Shown in pieces: positions 60,815 through 64,000 of a stretch of DNA of 64,000 nucleotides (positions within the stretch are counted from its first letter, which is position 1; the number at the start of each line of letters is the position of its first letter). The translations under genes were made by a program, and so were the position numbers. A model generated the notes under the pieces. That model was not told the DNA's origin, did no database searches, and worked only from the letters and a program-made list of their open reading frames with translations. The stretch comes from Costus lasius (taxonomy: Eukaryota; Streptophyta; Magnoliopsida; Zingiberales; Costaceae), in assembly GCA_027563935.2 (NCBI GenBank), contig CM050449.1, forward strand, positions 17,816,735 through 17,880,734, in the 5' to 3' direction.

Positions 60815-61322
60815 TAGGGATGGCAAGAAAACTCATCCCCGCCCCGCCCCCCCTCGACTCGATTTGACTCGAAGTCAACGGGAAAAACCCGAGTTGACTG
60901 GGGCTTGGGTCGGGTTCGGGGAAAACCCGACGGGATAAAGTCGGGTCGGGGTTGGGTATGAGAATTTAGGTATCTGTCCCGAACCCATCCCGATCATTAA
61001 AATAATAAATTTACCCCTTCTAAGTTATAATTTAGATACTAAATTTATAGTAGTTTGATATAAAAATGATTGTATAGTTTATGTAAAATATTTTTTATTT
61101 ATATATTATAAATATGGAATGAAAAATAATTTTAAAATATTATTTATAATATATACTTATTTTTTAAGCCAGTCGAGGTCAGATTTCCCCGCGGGATTGG
61201 GTGTGGGGTTGGGTTTCTAAACCCGTCAGGTTCGGGGGTGAGGTCGGGGATGAGTTTGGAGAAATCGAAATCGGGTCGGGGATGGCAAAACCCAACCCCG
61301 ACCCGCCCTGTTGCCATCCCTA
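60815..61322. mobile_element. hAT-type MITE (508 bp)
   Basis: The inverted ends are TAGGGATGGCAA on both strands, with strong subterminal inverted GGGTCGGGG/CCCCGACCC blocks. The flanks TCTTTAAG and TTTTAAGG resemble an 8-bp TSD with one shift. The centre is AT-rich and there is no ORF. The terminal motif is related to that of the MITE at 28761-29559. Confidence 0.75.
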
Positions 61323-61512
61323 TTTTAAGGTTGAACTTAAGCTGAAATTCAACTGTTGAGGATTTAGATATTTGCTAGTGAGATTAGGCAATTGTTATGA
61401 ATAGCTAGCGAGAGCGAGTGATAGTTAGCGAGACCACTAAGAGCAGAAAAAAAACCTTGGAGTGGTAGATGATGGAATGTGGCTTGAGCGCTTAAGGATT
61501 TACTACACGCTG

Positions 61513-61650
61513 AGCCCGTTTAGCCCCGCATTAGCATGAAATTTGAGATGAAATCCGTAAGAAGCTCTAATTTGAAGCTTCCGCAATTTTAGCTTTTTTA
61601 TTTTGTAATTTTATTTCGACTTTTCTGTATGGGTGAGGCCAAACACGGCT
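61513..61650. mobile_element. Small MITE-like segment
   Basis: AGCCCGTTTAGCC at the left and, inverted, AGCCGTGTTTGGCC at the right enclose 138 bp. No TSD was readable. Confidence 0.4.
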
Positions 61651-62500
61651 TCAATATTGTTGTGGATCGGAGATGATATTTGACACAATGGCAAATATAA
61701 TCCACCTATTTAATTATGTGATCGTACTTAAAGAACACTTAGAACAACCTTTACCTGTTCTTGTAGGATCAATCAAGAGAAGATGCACACTCCAACAGGT
61801 GATTTGAATTCATTGGTCAAAGGTAATCGAATCAAATCCAAGTTTGATAATTTGGAAAACACAATTTCAATCGACATCATTTTGTTTGGTCTGTCGTCAA
61901 TTAATTTCAAACTTAATACCAATTAACACATAGTACAAGATTTTTTTTAAAAAAAATAGGTTCATTAATTATTTTAAGTTTATTCGTGTCATGTATTCAC
62001 ACAATTTTTCTCTCTCCCTTGCAATTCTCTCTCTCTCCTTGATCAAATGAGATATCCCTCCGATGTTCTCTCCCTAATGTTTTTCTTTTTTTTTTTTTTA
62101 ATGAAGATGGGTTTGACGCTAAGACAAATTGACACATCCTTTTTCAAATTATGTTTTTAATGTTGCTGTTAGCAAAGAGGACAGTACTTTACTATATTTT
62201 GGAATGAAAGACTAAATTGATCCTCGGGTAGAATGTTTAGTTATGACCTATTGTGTATAATTTTGATTGAGTTTTTTAATTAACATTTTATATTTGGCTT
62301 CTTAGGACTTGGGAGCAACATTACTTTATGATTTATGATTTTCTAAGAACAGCTTTTCAAATAATAAGGTACTGGCTTTAAGTAGCAACATGAGATTTGT
62401 AATTACTTCATCTAAATTATAATAGATACTCTTGGGAGAGATTTGTAATTACTTCAGCTAAACTATAATAGATACTCTTGGGAGAGATTTGGCCATAAAT
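61651..62500. other. AT-rich intergenic region
   Basis: No gene. It contains a poly-T run near 62090 and the tandem duplication at 62393. Confidence 0.45.
62393..62490. repeat. Tandem duplication, two units of 46 bp
   Basis: AGATTTGTAATTACTTCATC begins at 62393 and again at 62439 with few changes. A third partial unit follows. Confidence 0.85.
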
Positions 62501-63065
62501 TACTTCATCCAAAAAAATAATAATTATTACAATGCATTTGATATTTGATCTGTGCTTGATATGTTTTGATAACTACATAAAATTGAATAAGAATTGATAA
62601 AAAGTACATTGAGAATGCCTTTGAGAACTCCATTATCTCTGCCATTCCTACAAAAAAAAGTCCATAGAGCAGGCCTTTGAGAATTTTCAAATTTACAACT
62701 TAAATCGATCCAAAATATTGGCGAAACATAAATAAAAAATTTTAAAAAATCAGAAGAAGGGAGGAAGGGCATACCATTCAGAGCATCATGCTGCAAATAA
62801 ACCCAGAAGGTGTGCAAAATGATGGAATGTGACTGGAGTCTAATTAATGTGCAGGTAATGGGAAGAAGGGTGGATTTCATTATGGCAAGAGGAGTATCCG
62901 CTGAGTAATCTTGCACCGCCATATACCCTCAGCAGCTTGAGATCACACTACAGAAAACCAAAAAAATGCATTCCAGGCGCAATTGAATACCCATTTTTTT
63001 CTTTTTTGCAATCTGTTATGGGTCATTTTCCCAAAACTGTTCTCGCTATGCTTCAAATGCTGCCT

Positions 63066-63296
63066 TCATAAAGGCATTAATTTCTTGTACTTAAAATAAC
63101 ATATGAACAGACTGAAGATGATTATTCCGCTCACTCCGGTGATCGACAATACCCACTTGAACGCAGTTGGTACTTCAAATAGTGCTATTTCAAAGTTCAT
63201 GCCGAATATTCCTGTAACCACTCCAAATATGGCAACAACAAATGTCGCAATTGATAGCAGCAGCTCAAACTTGATCAGTTGATTCCGGACATTATC
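63066..63296 (-). CDS. MRS2: Magnesium transporter MRS2/CorA family, last exon only
   Basis: Only the 77-codon final exon is visible. It follows the acceptor CATCCTTCAG and starts DNVRNQLIKFELLL. The first transmembrane segment (about ATFVVAIFGVVTGIF) ends in GMN, the signature Gly-Met-Asn that forms the magnesium filter of CorA-type channels. The second segment (WVLSITGVSGIIIFSLFICYF) is followed by a basic tail YKKLMPL. Plant MRS2 proteins are pentameric Mg2+ channels in organelle, vacuole or plasma membranes; the subtype cannot be decided from this exon. The upstream exons must lie beyond 64000, because the intron is occupied by a copia element. The exon itself is intact. Confidence 0.9.
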   Translation of the reverse strand, partial: DNVRNQLIKFELLLSIATFVVAIFGVVTGIFGMNFEIALFEVPTAFKWVLSITGVSGIIIFSLFICYFKYKKLMPL

Positions 63297-63559
63297 CTGA
63301 AGGATGGTATATTCCCAGTCAACCGGATAAGAAAAGAGAATATAAAAGTTCACCCATCAACAATCGCAAACCAATAAATGCAGACAAGGAAAAGTGTTGG
63401 CAAGCTCAAAACACTTAATCACCCATAATCTCTCTAAACAAGAGAAGATGACGAAGATGGAAATGCTGAAACTTTTTGCAGCTAAGGATGATACATTTTT
63501 TCTTTCACCTAATGTTCTTCATGCTTCTTAGTTTTCTCACCACACCTTTTTGTACAGCA

Positions 63560-64000
63560 GTTGACCTACTCACACACACAAACATCTTCTTCAATTGCTT
63601 CATGAATGAAGTGATGCTTGATTGAAATGTGTTTTGTATGACTATGATAGACAGGATTCTTTGCCATAGCTATTGCTGATTCGCTGTCACAATATATCAC
63701 CATGGCTTTATCTTGCTTTTCTCCAATATTTTCAAGAATTCTTTTCAACCATATGCTTGTTGAGTTAAAACCAACTGCAACATATTCAGATTTAGCAGAA
63801 GACAATGCAACAGATTGTTGCTTCTTTGAAGACCGAGAAAATACTCGAACAAAGAGTAAAAACATAGCCAGAAGTGCTCTTCATATCATCAACACAACCA
63901 GCCCAATCACTATCACAAAACCCAACTAATTTTGCTTCACAACTACTGCCATATCTAATACCATATTCCAAAGTGCTACGAATATACTTTAGCACCCTTT
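63560..64000 (-). mobile_element. Ty1/copia RNase H remnant in the MRS2 intron
   Basis: The minus strand encodes the end of copia Pol: KYIRSTLEYGI, CDSDWAGCVDD, KKQQSVALSSAKSEYVA, IYCDSESAIAMAKNP and HTKHISIKHHF. A one-base shift near 63835 separates the first two frames. The last catalytic Asp of the usual KHIDIRYHF motif is replaced (KHISIKHHF). The normal C-terminal tail after HHFIHEA is missing, probably deleted. The element continues past the window edge and its 3' LTR was not recognised. Confidence 0.85.

Noticed and set aside
1..64000. CRISPR arrays, bacterial operons, organellar insertions, rRNA
   Set aside because: Direct repeats seen are tandem duplications of two or three units or TSDs. 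Gene structure is eukaryotic throughout and no rRNA or organelle gene was recognised.

Overview
This is a plant nuclear chromosome segment. Genes are widely spaced and rich in introns, GT-AG introns run up to about 4 kb, CDS exons of different genes are separated by AT-rich intergenic DNA, and plant-type transposons (gypsy LTR elements, copia, a LINE, hAT-like and Harbinger-like MITEs) fill the gaps. All recognisable genes are plant families. The species cannot be fixed from the sequence; a monocot outside the grasses is my guess only.

Six host genes can be supported and their exons joined by eye. From left to right: a POLAR-like cell-polarity protein (6820-8612, minus, 3 exons, 508 aa); DPH6 diphthine-ammonia ligase with its plant RidA-like tail (10861-22074, minus, 12 exons, 724 aa); a group IIa WRKY factor (23588-24825, minus, 4 exons, 279 aa); the mitochondrial copper-chaperone-like COA6 (34514-35024, plus, 3 exons, 112 aa, first intron GC-AG); a BTB/NPH3 protein (36268-42926, minus, 4 exons, 612 aa, first intron 4.3 kb); and the last exon of an MRS2/CorA magnesium transporter (63066-63296, minus), whose upstream part is cut by a copia element and the window edge. 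The genes are functionally unrelated neighbours, not a cluster.

The rest is mobile DNA, much of it with readable target-site duplications (TSDs). A solo LTR (2918-6016, TSD ACAAG) carries a 1.9 kb nested insertion. It belongs to the same family as a complete non-autonomous gag-only LTR element on the minus strand at 56702-60406 (TSD CCCAG, tRNA-Met primer site, gag killed by five TAG stops). A second GC-rich solo LTR lies at 46266-48047 (TSD ACTAT). A 5'-truncated LINE (28302-30709, 13-bp TSD) landed in a 147-bp minisatellite and was then hit by a hAT-type MITE (28761-29559, 8-bp TSD). Next to it are a Harbinger-like element (30818-33069) and, directly upstream of COA6, an element of about 1.1 kb carrying a fragment of a 9-lipoxygenase gene (33276-34405). 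A dispersed CCGGTACCGGT-type repeat sits in introns of DPH6 and the NPH3 gene and in intergenic DNA.

No rRNA, tRNA, CRISPR array or organellar segment was seen. Exon boundaries below were read by eye from splice consensus, reading frame and family knowledge; no alignment or transcript evidence was available.
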